Assembly: GCA_050999295.1 (NCBI GenBank)
Contig: JBPCPI010000205.1
Location: forward strand, 1-20,542
DNA length: 20,542 nt
From: JACCQS01 sp050999295
GTDB taxonomy: Bacteria > Actinomycetota > Actinomycetes > Mycobacteriales > Geodermatophilaceae
Direction: 5' to 3'
The position numbers and the translations under genes are program-made. Each line of letters opens with the position of its first letter. Positions within the stretch are counted from its first letter, which is position 1. The notes under the pieces are model-generated. The model had not been told where the DNA came from and ran no database searches. It saw only the letters and a program-made list of their open reading frames with translations. Positions 1 to 7,163 of the stretch are shown piece by piece.

Positions 1-757
1 TGAGTGCGGACAGGATGACCAGGAGGTTGGACACGCCGGGCTTGTTTTCGGGGTCGTAGCTGATCTCCCGGCCGGTGTCGGTGACCGCGCTCTTGATCTT
101 CTTGGCGTTGACGGCCGGGTCGTCGAGGAGCTCGATCCGTCCCGCCGCGGAGAGGTCACTCTTACTCATCTGCTTGCCCGGGTCGGACAGGTCCGCGATC
201 CTGGCGGTCTCCTTGACGATGTAGGGCTCCGGCACGGTGAAGGTCTGACCCAGCCGGGTGTTGAACCGCTGCGCCAGGTCGCGGGTCAGCTCGAGGTGCT
301 GTCGCTGGTCCTCACCGACCGGTACGGCGTCGGCGTGGTAGAGCAGGATGTCGGCGGCCTGCAGGACCGGATAGGTGAACAGCCCCACCGTGACCCGGTC
401 GGCTGATTTGGCGGACTTGTCTTTGAACTGCACCATCCGGGCAGCCTCGCCGTACCCGGTGATGCACTCCAACAACCAGGTCAACTGGGTGTGCTGACGC
501 ACATGGCTCTGCACGAACAGGGTGCTGCGCGTGGGGTCGACTCCAAGCGCCAGAAGTTGGGCAGCGCTGGCACGCGTTCGGCGGCGCAGAGCCTCGGGTT
601 CGGGCTCGACGGTGAGCGCATGCAGGTCCACGACGCAGTAGAAGGCGTCATGGCTGTCCTGCAGGGCCACCCAATGGCGCAGTGCACCGAGGTAATTGCC
701 GAGGTGGAAGGAATCTGCTGTCGGCTGGATACCGGACAGCACCCGTGGGCGCGGCAT
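1..757 (-). CDS. trpS: Tryptophan--tRNA ligase, C-terminal end missing (window edge)
   Basis: Class Ic aminoacyl-tRNA synthetase that charges tRNA-Trp with tryptophan in the cytosol. The frame opens with MPRPRVLSGIQPTADSFHLG; the HIGH-type signature reads HLGN, followed by NYLGALRHW. The tract VGLFTYPVLQAADILLY and the triplet VGEDQRQHLEL (tRNA/adenylate pocket) are family hallmarks, and the KMSKS loop appears as KQMSKSD. About 252 codons are visible; the family is usually 330-345 residues, so roughly the last 80-90 residues (most of the anticodon-binding helical domain) lie outside the window. I chose the ATG whose first base is 757 because the nearby upstream ATG at 765 is out of frame. A purine-rich GGATGGGCGG precedes it. 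It is divergent from the lipoprotein gene, with about 96 bp between them. Confidence 0.96.
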   Translation of the reverse strand, partial: MPRPRVLSGIQPTADSFHLGNYLGALRHWVALQDSHDAFYCVVDLHALTVEPEPEALRRRTRASAAQLLALGVDPTRSTLFVQSHVRQHTQLTWLLECITGYGEAARMVQFKDKSAKSADRVTVGLFTYPVLQAADILLYHADAVPVGEDQRQHLELTRDLAQRFNTRLGQTFTVPEPYIVKETARIADLSDPGKQMSKSDLSAAGRIELLDDPAVNAKKIKSAVTDTGREISYDPENKPGVSNLLVILSAL

Positions 758-853
758 CCGCCCATCCTGTCAACACCCGGATAACGGTGGAAGCGAGGGC
801 CGCGAATCTCCGGAGCGGGAACCAGCTTCACCTGCGGGGGCGTCCCACCGGGT

Positions 854-1279
854 ATGACCGGCTGGCTTCGCGCGACAGTTGCCGGCACAGCGTTGATCTT
901 CGTCAGCGGTTGTGCCCTCTTCGGTGACTCAACGCTGGGCACCCTCGTGACGTTCGAGCAGCTCACCGGCTTCGACCATCCGATTCAGGCGGCCGAGCTC
1001 AGCGCCGACCAGGAGCCGCAGGACGTCTTCAGCGAGCTCCGGGATGAAGACCTCCCGGCCTTGCCGCCGTTGGGCGAGCAGACTCGTAGGTTCGCGTTCA
1101 TCGACTCCGGATGCGCGCACAACTCGGCCCGACTGGTGATCGAGGAAGGTGAGCTGACCGCGCAGCTCCTGGAAGACGGCAGCCCGGAGCAGCAGACTGA
1201 CTGCGGGGGGCTGGCCTGGTTCCTGAGCGTCTTCGACGTACCGATCGACGACCTGCCGGATCCGGTACGCCTCCCTTAG
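854..1279 (+). CDS. Small secreted lipoprotein of unknown function
   Basis: 141 residues. The N-terminus has an Arg at position 6, a hydrophobic stretch and a lipobox-like FVSGC ending at Cys20, so it is predicted to be lipidated on Cys20 and anchored on the outside of the cytoplasmic membrane. The mature part is acidic and carries two further cysteines (about 87 and 117) that could form a disulfide. No enzymatic motif was recognised and I cannot assign a family. The ATG at 854 is preceded by a G-rich tract at about 831-840 that is a poor, distant ribosome-binding site. It ends 7 bp from the convergent aminotransferase reading frame. The clear signal peptide and lipobox are the main evidence that it is real. 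The opposite strand is also open here, but without recognisable content. Confidence 0.72.
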   Translation: MTGWLRATVAGTALIFVSGCALFGDSTLGTLVTFEQLTGFDHPIQAAELSADQEPQDVFSELRDEDLPALPPLGEQTRRFAFIDSGCAHNSARLVIEEGELTAQLLEDGSPEQQTDCGGLAWFLSVFDVPIDDLPDPVRLP

Positions 1280-1286
1280 CCCGCGA

Positions 1287-2375
1287 TCAAGCGCGGGTGG
1301 CGAGCCAGCCCTCGACCGCACTGAGGAACGCGTCGTTCTCCTTCGGCTGGCCAATCGTGACCCGGGCGCCGTCGCCGGCGAAGGGGCGCACGATCACCCC
1401 GCGGGCCTCGCAGAAGCCGGCGAAGGGCAAGGCGTCATCGCCCAGCGGCAACCAGACGAAGTTCGCGTGACTCACCGGCACCGGAAGACCCACCGCGGCC
1501 AAGGCGCCGGTGACCCGCTCGCGTTCGGCCACGACCGCCGCGCAGCGCTCGCGCATCTCGTCCTCGGCCGACAACGACGCCAGGGCGGCGACCTGGGCCA
1601 GCGTGGACACGCTGAACGGGACGTAGGTCTTGCGTACAGCGGTGGCGATCTCCGGGTTGTCGGACAGCAGGTAACCGACGCGAAGCCCGGCCAGCCCGTA
1701 GGCCTTGGAGAAGGTCCGCAGCACACAGACATTGGGCCGACCGCGCATCAAGTCCCGCCCGTCCGGGATGTTGGGATCGGTGACGAACTCGCGGTAGGCC
1801 TAGTCAATCACGATCAGGGTGTCCGGACCGATGGCGTCGAGCAGGCCCCTCATCGCGGCCGTGCCCAGCGCCGTACCGGTCGGGTTGTTCGGGTTGCAGA
1901 CGAACATCACCCGGGTCGCGTCGGTGATCGCCGCGGCCATGGCCTCAGGGTCGTGGGTCTGCTCGCGCAGCGGCACGGGGCGCAGGGTCGCGCCGGCCAC
2001 GGCGACCAGTAGCGGGTATGCCTCGAAGGAGCGCCATGCGGTCACGACCTCCTCGCCCTGCCCGGTGTAGGCCTGCAGCAGTTGCTGGCACAGGCTGACC
2101 GAGCCGCAGCCGACCGCGATCGACTCGACCGGAAGATCGAACCGCTGCCCGAGCGCGACGGTCAGCGCCAGTGCTCCGTTGTCGGGATAGCGGTTGACGA
2201 TGCACGCGGCCTCGGCGATCGCAGCGACAACGCTGGGCAGCGGGGGGTAGGCGACCTCGTTGCTGGCCAGCTTGATCGCCTCCGGCAGTCCGAGCTCGCG
2301 CGCCAGATCGGCCGCGCTGCGTCCGGGCTTGTACGCCGCGAGTTCGGCGATGGCAGGCCGTACGGGTACTGACAC
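1287..2375 (-). pseudogene. pat: Pat-type aromatic/histidinol-phosphate aminotransferase, interrupted by one in-frame amber codon
   Basis: Fold-type I PLP aminotransferase resembling mycobacterial Pat (Rv3772) and HisC, which transaminate aromatic amino acids or histidinol phosphate. From GTG at 2375 the frame shows KLASNE (35-40), VNRYPDNG, AVGCGSVSLCQQLLQ, and NPNNPTG (161-167). At codon 192 (bases 1800-1802) a TAG replaces the Glu of the conserved D-E-A-Y motif: the reading is LIVID-stop-AYREF. The frame then continues unbroken with RTFSKAYGLAGLR (PLP lysine at codon 224), NFVWLPLG and RVTIG to the natural stop at 1287. Total length (363 codons) is normal for the family. A single GAG-to-TAG change explains the break. 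It is either a very recent pseudogene or a base error. If the TAG is real, the first 191 residues lack the PLP lysine, so no active product is expected. An internal ATG at 1751 could only give a C-terminal fragment. Confidence 0.88.
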
Positions 2376-2472
2376 AGTTGGGGAATCCGCCTCCTCGGCT
2401 GGTCATCGTCGGTTGGCTGGAATGGGCGGTCAGGGCGAGGCCGGACCGGATTCGTCGCCTAGGCTGCCCGGC

Positions 2473-3432
2473 GTGAAGGTCTTGGTCGCCGGTGGCGCCG
2501 GCTACATCGGCAGCGTAGTCACCGCCGCACTCGTCGAAGCCGGCCATGAAGCTGTGGTGCTCGACGACCTGTCCACCGGTCACCGTGATGCCGTCCCCGC
2601 CGGTGCGAGCTTCGTGGAGTCTGCGCTGGCCGAAGTCGGTGAGATCCTGACCCCAAATGCCGGCTTCGACGCGGTGGTCCATCTCGCGGCCAAGAGCCTG
2701 GTCGGCGAGTCCGAACAGCGCCCGGAGCTGTACTGGCGGCAGAACGTGGGCGGCGCGATGGATCTGCTCGACGCGATGCGCGCGGCCGGAGTCCGCCGGA
2801 TCGTGTTCTCCTCATCGGCAGCGACGTACGGCGATCCCGGGACGGAGTCGATCACCGAGGACGACCGCAGCCAGCCGACCAACGTCTACGGCGCGACCAA
2901 GCTGACGATCGACCAGATGCTCAGCGGGGAGGCCCGCGTGCACGGTCTGGCCGCGGTCAGTCTGCGCTACTTCAATGCGGCTGGGGCGGCCTACGGGCTC
3001 GGCGAGCGGCACGCTACCGAGACCCATCTGATCCCGATCGCCTTGCAGGTGGTGACCGGAGAGCGCGACAAGTTGTCGGTGTACGGAACGGACTATCCGA
3101 CCCCGGACGGGACCTGTGTCCGGGATTACGTCCACGTTGCGGACCTGGCTGCCGCCCACCTGCTGACACTGGAGGCGCTCGAGCCCGCGCAGCACCGGAT
3201 CTATAACCTCGGCAGCGGCAGCGGGTACTCCGTGCGTGAGGTGATCTCGGCCGTGCGGGCGGTGACCGGACACGAGGTGCCGGTCGAGGACGGACCGCGC
3301 CGGGCCGGGGATCCGCCGCGCCTGGTGGCCAGCAGTGCCCGGATCGCCGACGACGTCGGTTGGGCGGCCAGACGGAGCCTGACCGACATGGTCACCGACG
3401 CCTATGCGGTGCTGCAAGCGCGGACCGCCTAG
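2473..3432 (+). CDS. galE: UDP-glucose 4-epimerase
   Basis: Extended short-chain dehydrogenase that interconverts UDP-glucose and UDP-galactose using tightly bound NAD, feeding the Leloir pathway and galactose-containing wall polymers. The start V-K-V-L-V-A-G-G-A-G-Y-I-G-S gives a textbook Rossmann motif at residues 7-13. Further signatures are DDLSTGH, HLAAKSLVGES, FSSSAATYG (catalytic Ser about 114), NVYGATK (Tyr139, Lys143), LRYFNAAGA and GTCVRDYVHVADLA. The length of 319 residues is normal. I chose GTG 2473 because it gives the canonical N-terminus. An in-frame ATG at 2422 would add 17 residues with no family support. It is divergent from the aminotransferase (about 97 bp between starts). 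Its TAG stop overlaps the stop of the convergent CBS-domain gene within a single CTAG. Confidence 0.95.
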   Translation: MKVLVAGGAGYIGSVVTAALVEAGHEAVVLDDLSTGHRDAVPAGASFVESALAEVGEILTPNAGFDAVVHLAAKSLVGESEQRPELYWRQNVGGAMDLLDAMRAAGVRRIVFSSSAATYGDPGTESITEDDRSQPTNVYGATKLTIDQMLSGEARVHGLAAVSLRYFNAAGAAYGLGERHATETHLIPIALQVVTGERDKLSVYGTDYPTPDGTCVRDYVHVADLAAAHLLTLEALEPAQHRIYNLGSGSGYSVREVISAVRAVTGHEVPVEDGPRRAGDPPRLVASSARIADDVGWAARRSLTDMVTDAYAVLQARTA

Positions 3433-4832
3433 CCGATCGACTCGGCCTTGACCTCTCCAGCCGTGACCGGGCCCGGCGGCGGGGCGGCTGCTGCGGTTGC
3501 CCCCCGTGCCACTTCTGCGTCCGCGTCCGGATCTGCCTCGGAGTCCGACTCAGCCTCCGGCGCCGGACTCACGTGCAACCGCTCGATCCGGCGCCCGTCC
3601 ATGGCAGTCACAGTGAGCAGATGCTCGCCGGCCCGAACCTGGTCCCCCACCAGCGGGAGCCGGCCGAGTTCGGACAGGACGTAACCGGCGACGGTCTCGT
3701 ACGGGCCATCGGGCAGTTCCACCCCGGTCTCCTCGGCGAAGTCGTCGAGGTTGAGCAGTCCACCGACGTCGACCTCGGATCCGGTCCGCCGGCTGATCTC
3801 CGGTTGGTCGTCGTACTCGTCGCGGATGTCCCCGATCACTTCCTCGATCAGGTCCTCGAGGGTGACGATCCCGTCCGTACCGCCGTACTCGTCAGCCACG
3901 ATGGCAAGGTGGTGGTGGCCGCGGCGCATCTCCGATAGGGCGATGAGTACCTTTTTCGATCCCGGCATGTGCAGGACCTGGCGGGAGATGTCGCCGACCG
4001 TTGTGGCTCGGCCGCCCTTCTGCGTGGAGCGGAGCAGGTCGCGGACGTGCACGAACCCCACGACGTCGTCGGTGTCCCGGCCGATGACCGGATACCTGGA
4101 ACGGCTGGTGTCGGCGACCAGCTTGGCGGCCTTGCTCACGGTCATGCTCGCTTCGAGGAACTCGACCTCGGTGCGGGGCACCATGACCTCGCTGATCTGG
4201 CGATCGCGGGCGTTGAACACGTCATTGATGAGCCGGCGCTCGTCACTGCCCAGGGCCTCGTGCGCGGCCACCAGGTCCCGGAGCTCCTCGGAGCTGATCG
4301 TCTCGCCGGAGGCCTTGGGATCGCCACCGAACAGGCGGACGAGGACGTCGGTGGATCTCGACAACAACCAGATCAACGGCCGGAAGAGCGTGGCTACTCG
4401 ATCGACGGGACTAGCGGCAATCAGGGCAACCTTTTCAGCGCGTTGCAGGGCGAGACGTTTCGGCGCCAGCTCGCCGAGCACCAGCGAGACGTAGCTGATC
4501 GCGATCGTCACCACGACGAGCGCGAGCGCGGTGGCGAACCCCTCGGCCATCCCCAACCCGACCAGCCATTCGGCCAGCGGTCCGGTCAGGGCCGTGGCAC
4601 CGAAGGCCGCCGAGAGGAAGCCGGCCAGCGTCACGCCTACCTGCAGGGCGGCGAGATAGCGGTTGGGGTCGGCCACGAGGCGCGCCAGTCGAGACCCGCG
4701 GCGGCCCCGCTCGGCGATGGACCGGACCTGGGACTCGCGGAGGGAGACGATGGCGATCTCGGCACCGGCGAAGGCACCGCCGACCAGCACAAAGATCAGG
4801 ATGAGGCCGATGTTGAGCCAGACGCTGTCCAT
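3429..4832 (-). CDS. CorC/HlyC-type CNNM transmembrane protein with CBS pair
   Basis: 467 residues. Domain order: a CNNM (DUF21) membrane domain at about 1-180 with hydrophobic segments near 5-27, 62-85, 98-120 and 136-158; a tandem CBS (Bateman) module from about 217 (MVPRTEV) to 338, including the family signature DEYGGTDGIVTLEDLIEEVIGDI; and a C-terminal transporter-associated (CorC_HlyC) domain at about 350-424. A further acidic then Ala/Pro-rich tail runs to 467 and is unlikely to be folded. Family members are linked to magnesium/cobalt efflux or homeostasis, often with adenine-nucleotide sensing by the CBS pair; the old name hemolysin is not a function assignment. The ATG at 4832 gives the expected short N-terminus before the first helix. 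It is convergent with galE, the two stop codons sharing bases. Confidence 0.93.
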   Translation of the reverse strand: MDSVWLNIGLILIFVLVGGAFAGAEIAIVSLRESQVRSIAERGRRGSRLARLVADPNRYLAALQVGVTLAGFLSAAFGATALTGPLAEWLVGLGMAEGFATALALVVVTIAISYVSLVLGELAPKRLALQRAEKVALIAASPVDRVATLFRPLIWLLSRSTDVLVRLFGGDPKASGETISSEELRDLVAAHEALGSDERRLINDVFNARDRQISEVMVPRTEVEFLEASMTVSKAAKLVADTSRSRYPVIGRDTDDVVGFVHVRDLLRSTQKGGRATTVGDISRQVLHMPGSKKVLIALSEMRRGHHHLAIVADEYGGTDGIVTLEDLIEEVIGDIRDEYDDQPEISRRTGSEVDVGGLLNLDDFAEETGVELPDGPYETVAGYVLSELGRLPLVGDQVRAGEHLLTVTAMDGRRIERLHVSPAPEAESDSEADPDADAEVARGATAAAAPPPGPVTAGEVKAESIG

Positions 4833-4966
4833 CTGAGTATCAGCGCCTCACCGGGGCCGTACTCGGTGCGGCGGTGGTATGCGGAGGGTCGTCCATCGGC
4901 ACGAGGGTAGTCGAGGCTCGGACACGATCCGCCAGCCAACGGGGGCTCGGACCAAGGGAGACCGTG

Positions 4967-5320
4967 GTGGAGTCGACACCGGCCCTCGGAGACAGTTCGG
5001 GTCTGGCCGGATGTGGAGCTACGGCTCCTGCGCTGGGAGGGCGGCCGCCGGGCTTCGTCCTGGTTCACGGTTTGGCTTCCAACGCGCGGCTGTGGCGGGG
5101 AGTCTCCGAGGCACTGAGCAACGGCGGAGCCGGTCATGCGGTCACCGCGATCGATCTGCGCGGACACGGCGAGTCAGCGGTGCCGGCGTCCGGGTTCGAC
5201 ACCGCAACCGCAGCCTCGGACGTCGCCGCGGTCATCGGCCGCCTCAGCCTGGAACGGCCGATCCTGGCCGGACAGCCCTGGGGCGGAAACGTCCCCCGGA
5301 TGGCCCGTCCAGGTTCATGA
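4967..5320 (+). pseudogene. Alpha/beta hydrolase remnant, nucleophile lost and 3' half missing
   Basis: 117 codons from GTG 4967, preceded by AAGGGAG at 4954-4960 with 6 bp spacing; GTG 4964 is also possible. The product shows the N-terminal half of an alpha/beta hydrolase: VLVHGLASN with the oxyanion HG at 34-35, LWRGVSEAL, and AIDLRGHGES at 61-70. The nucleophile elbow, normally G-x-S-x-G, reads GQPWGG with Pro104 (CCC at 5276-5278) in place of Ser, one base away from TCC. Homology stops about 5 codons later at GGNVP, and a TGA follows at 5318-5320. Family members are usually 250-300 residues and need the later Asp and His of the triad, which are absent. Repeat module 1 begins 6 bp after the stop. 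I see no continuation of the hydrolase elsewhere in the window. It is probably a non-functional relic cut by a rearrangement at the repeat. Confidence 0.78.
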
Positions 5321-5326
5321 CCAACA

Positions 5327-5387
5327 GACTTTCTCCGGAGTAAGTCACTTCTGCGCCCATGCAGACCGCACATTCTCCGGAGAAAGT
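5327..5387 (+). repeat. Paired-palindrome module 1 (61 bp)
   Basis: Two near-perfect palindromes built on CTCCGGAG. The left one occupies 5327-5346 (GACTTTCTCCGGAGTAAGTC) and the right one is centred on CCGG at 5377-5380. The CCGG centres (5335-5338 and 5377-5380) are 42 bp apart. The spacer contains CACTTCTG and GACCGCAC, both repeated in module 2. It lies in the gap between the hydrolase relic and the convergent MSMEG_6728-like gene. It could fold as two short hairpins or as one long hairpin. Confidence 0.95.
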
Positions 5388-5395
5388 GCCTAAAC

Positions 5396-5420
5396 CTCCG
5401 GAGAAAGAAAGTGCCTAAAC
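5396..5420 (+). repeat. Partial extra copy of the module's right arm
   Basis: CTCCGGAGAAAG at 5396-5407 repeats 5375-5386, and GAAAGTGCCTAAAC at 5407-5420 repeats 5382-5395. The copy has an extra AAAG and lacks the left half of the palindrome. It looks like a slippage or unequal-exchange duplication of the right end of module 1. It stops 7 bp before the stop codon of the next gene. Confidence 0.85.
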
Positions 5421-5427
5421 GGTGGTC

Positions 5428-6057
5428 TCAGCTGTCGGCTCGCGGGCGCTTGAGCGCGGCGCGCCGGGACTTCCAGCCTCGTTTGGCCGCCTGACTTCGC
5501 CTCCGTCTGGCTCGTTCGGCCTCTTGCACAGCGCGGGCGGCGGCTCGTTCTTCACGAATGACTGCCAACTCAGCCTTACGCTGCTCCGCGTCGACGACAT
5601 TCTGGGATCGGACCGGCCAGCGATAAGGCAGCTCGGCGCTGACACCAGGAAAGAGCGGTGCGTACCAGTCGGGGTCCTTGCGCAGCAGCGAGGACTGGTG
5701 GCTCAGGTGCAGGTCCGCGTCGCCGAGCCAATCCGGTAGCGCGCTGGCATCAGCTAGTTCGCGTTGGGCACGGATCCGACCGACACCACTCGACCCCAGG
5801 TCAGCAGCAATGGTCGCCGCGCATGTGTCCCCATGTCCGAGCTCGGTCCAGACCCGGCAGCAGGTGAGCCCGTAGCTCCCGAGTGCCTCCTCGTACCCCT
5901 TCCACATCAGCACCGCGGGATGGTGTGCCCAGCCGTATCCGGGCCAGGTCAATGCGCGTACGACCTGGATCACCTCGACCCGTTGCTTGCCCAACCGTCT
6001 GGGATCGAGAACGCGGGCAGACTGCTCGAAGTCCGCGTAGGGCAAAAAGGTTTGCAC
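5428..6057 (-). CDS. MSMEG_6728-family protein, related to pyrimidine dimer DNA glycosylases
   Basis: 209 residues beginning VQTFLPYADFEQSARVLDP. The features QTFLP(Y)xDF, ARxLDxRRLGKQRVE and the later HHPAVLMWKGYEEAL are, from memory, those of the MSMEG_6728 family, which is related to the Pyr_excise group (pyrimidine-dimer glycosylase, T4 endonuclease V type). A role in DNA base repair is inferred from that relation and not shown. The body is about residues 1-150. The C-terminal 55 residues form a strongly basic, Ala/Arg/Glu-rich helix (for example RARRRRSQAAKRGWKSRRAALKR) that may bind nucleic acid or be a coiled coil. I chose GTG 6057 because it gives the family's usual start; no strong ribosome-binding site is seen (AAGGGG lies about 18 bp upstream). 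Module 2 lies 28 bp upstream and the partial repeat copy 7 bp downstream. Confidence 0.82.
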   Translation of the reverse strand: MQTFLPYADFEQSARVLDPRRLGKQRVEVIQVVRALTWPGYGWAHHPAVLMWKGYEEALGSYGLTCCRVWTELGHGDTCAATIAADLGSSGVGRIRAQRELADASALPDWLGDADLHLSHQSSLLRKDPDWYAPLFPGVSAELPYRWPVRSQNVVDAEQRKAELAVIREERAAARAVQEAERARRRRSQAAKRGWKSRRAALKRPRADS

Positions 6058-6085
6058 TTCAACACGGTAGAACCGCCCCTTCGCA

Positions 6086-6146
6086 GACTTCCTCCGGAGT
6101 AAGTCACTTCTGGAGCCGCCCAGACCGCACATTCTCCGGAGAAAGT
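6086..6146 (+). repeat. Paired-palindrome module 2 (61 bp)
   Basis: Left palindrome at 6086-6105 with CCGG at 6094-6097, right palindrome with CCGG at 6136-6139: again 42 bp apart. It is nearly identical to module 1, including AAGTCACTTCTG after the left palindrome and CAGACCGCACATTCTCCGG before and within the right one. The middle of the spacer differs. It sits in the divergent gap between the MSMEG_6728-like gene (start 6057) and the DUF559 gene (start 6227), so it lies where promoters or operators for both would be. Confidence 0.95.
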
Positions 6147-6176
6147 CACCTCTGCAGGGCTCAGTCCCCGGTCCAG

Positions 6177-6190
6177 AGTTGTGGACAACT
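6177..6190. promoter_or_regulatory. Inverted repeat containing a DnaA-box-like sequence
   Basis: AGTTGTGGACAACT is a 6+6 bp inverted repeat with a 2-bp centre. The minus strand of 6180-6188 reads TTGTCCACA, which equals the actinobacterial (Streptomyces) DnaA-box consensus as I remember it. It lies 36 bp upstream of the DUF559 start, beside module 2. A single box may be chance; an operator role is equally possible. Confidence 0.35.
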
Positions 6191-6226
6191 CCTGCAGCGC
6201 GGTCGCTGGGCGGGCACGCTGCCTCC

Positions 6227-7114
6227 ATGGGAAGGGTGCATGCCGTGCCTCGCGAGCTTCGAGGGCAGCCATTCATCGGCAGCCAGGCAGTAGCGGCGGG
6301 GATCGTGACGCGTCGCCGTCTGTCCGGACCAGCTTTTCGACGCGTACTACACGGCGCGTACATCGATGCCGCATCCCGGATCGACCATGGAGTGCGCTGC
6401 CGAGCAGCCGCCCTCCTGTTGCCGCCCTCGACAGCCTTGACAGGTCTCTCGGCCGCCTGGTGGTACGGAATAAGGTTGGCCGGCAAGGACAATCTTGTCA
6501 CAGCGGCCAGTCCTCGGATCGTCCACGTCGACGGGCCACGCGGAGTCCTGATCCACGAGACTCCGCTCGATCATCAGGACGTCGTGGTCGTCTCGGGATT
6601 GAACATCACCTCGCCAGCGAGAGCCGCTTGGGACGTGGCAACGCTGGAGGATTACCCCATGGCGGTCGCGACCATCGACGCAATGCTGCACTCGGGAGTC
6701 CTCCACACCAGCGATCTCACGAATCGGATCGCGATGAGTGGTGGTCTCTGGCGCGTCAGTCGCGCACGTCAGGTACTGGACCTTGTTGATGGGCGCAGCG
6801 AATCGCCGCCGGAGTCCCGCCTTCGCGTGACCTTCATCGAGGCTGGCCTGCCAGCAGCGGTGCCGCAGTATGAGGTGCAGAAGAACGGTGTCTTCGTCGC
6901 CCGAGTGGATCTCGCCTGGCCAGCGGCACGCGTGGCCGTGGAGTACGACGGAGCCCATCACGCGGACCCGCTTCAGATGCGACGCGACAGGCGCCGGCTC
7001 AACGCTCTGGTGGACGCCGGATGGCTTGTCATCCACGCGACAGCAGGGGATCTCTATGCGCCGGACACTCTGATCAAGCAGGTCAGCGCGGCCCTCCGCG
7101 GCCGAGCGGCCTGA
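6227..7114 (+). CDS. DUF559 protein with N-terminal AbiEi-like winged-helix domain
   Basis: 295 residues. The N-terminal part (about 8-85) has the pattern common to actinobacterial AbiEi-like/DUF559 proteins: SQAVAAGIVTRRRL, FRRVLHGAYI, and ALTGLSAAWWYGI. The C-terminal part (about 195-290) is a DUF559/VSR-like, PD-(D/E)xK-type fold: ESRLR, ARVDLAWPAARVAVEYDGAHH, then QMRRDRRRLNALVDAGWLVIH. Asp228, Glu239 and Asp241 are candidate metal ligands. Such proteins are common and mostly uncharacterised; a nuclease role in repair, restriction or defence is inference. No partner toxin of AbiEii type is adjacent. ATG 6227 was chosen because homologous sequence begins soon after it. Upstream lies the divergent MSMEG_6728-like gene with module 2 between them; module 3 begins about 50 bp after the stop. 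Confidence 0.85.
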   Translation: MGRVHAVPRELRGQPFIGSQAVAAGIVTRRRLSGPAFRRVLHGAYIDAASRIDHGVRCRAAALLLPPSTALTGLSAAWWYGIRLAGKDNLVTAASPRIVHVDGPRGVLIHETPLDHQDVVVVSGLNITSPARAAWDVATLEDYPMAVATIDAMLHSGVLHTSDLTNRIAMSGGLWRVSRARQVLDLVDGRSESPPESRLRVTFIEAGLPAAVPQYEVQKNGVFVARVDLAWPAARVAVEYDGAHHADPLQMRRDRRRLNALVDAGWLVIHATAGDLYAPDTLIKQVSAALRGRAA

Positions 7115-7163
7115 ACGACGACCCCAGCAGCGTAGGTCCGCCAGCGGTGCAGCGTCCGTGACG

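Noticed and set aside
765..775. TTGACA on the minus strand just upstream of trpS, as a -35 box
   Set aside because: A matching -10 would fall inside the coding sequence and none is visible there.
808..815. CTCCGGAG octamer in the trpS-lipoprotein gap, like the module core
   Set aside because: Only the 8-bp core matches; flanks do not extend the palindrome and there is no partner 42 bp away.
1287..2375. Two separate genes instead of one interrupted aminotransferase
   Set aside because: Both parts are in the same frame and together form one full-length family member; only one codon is abnormal.
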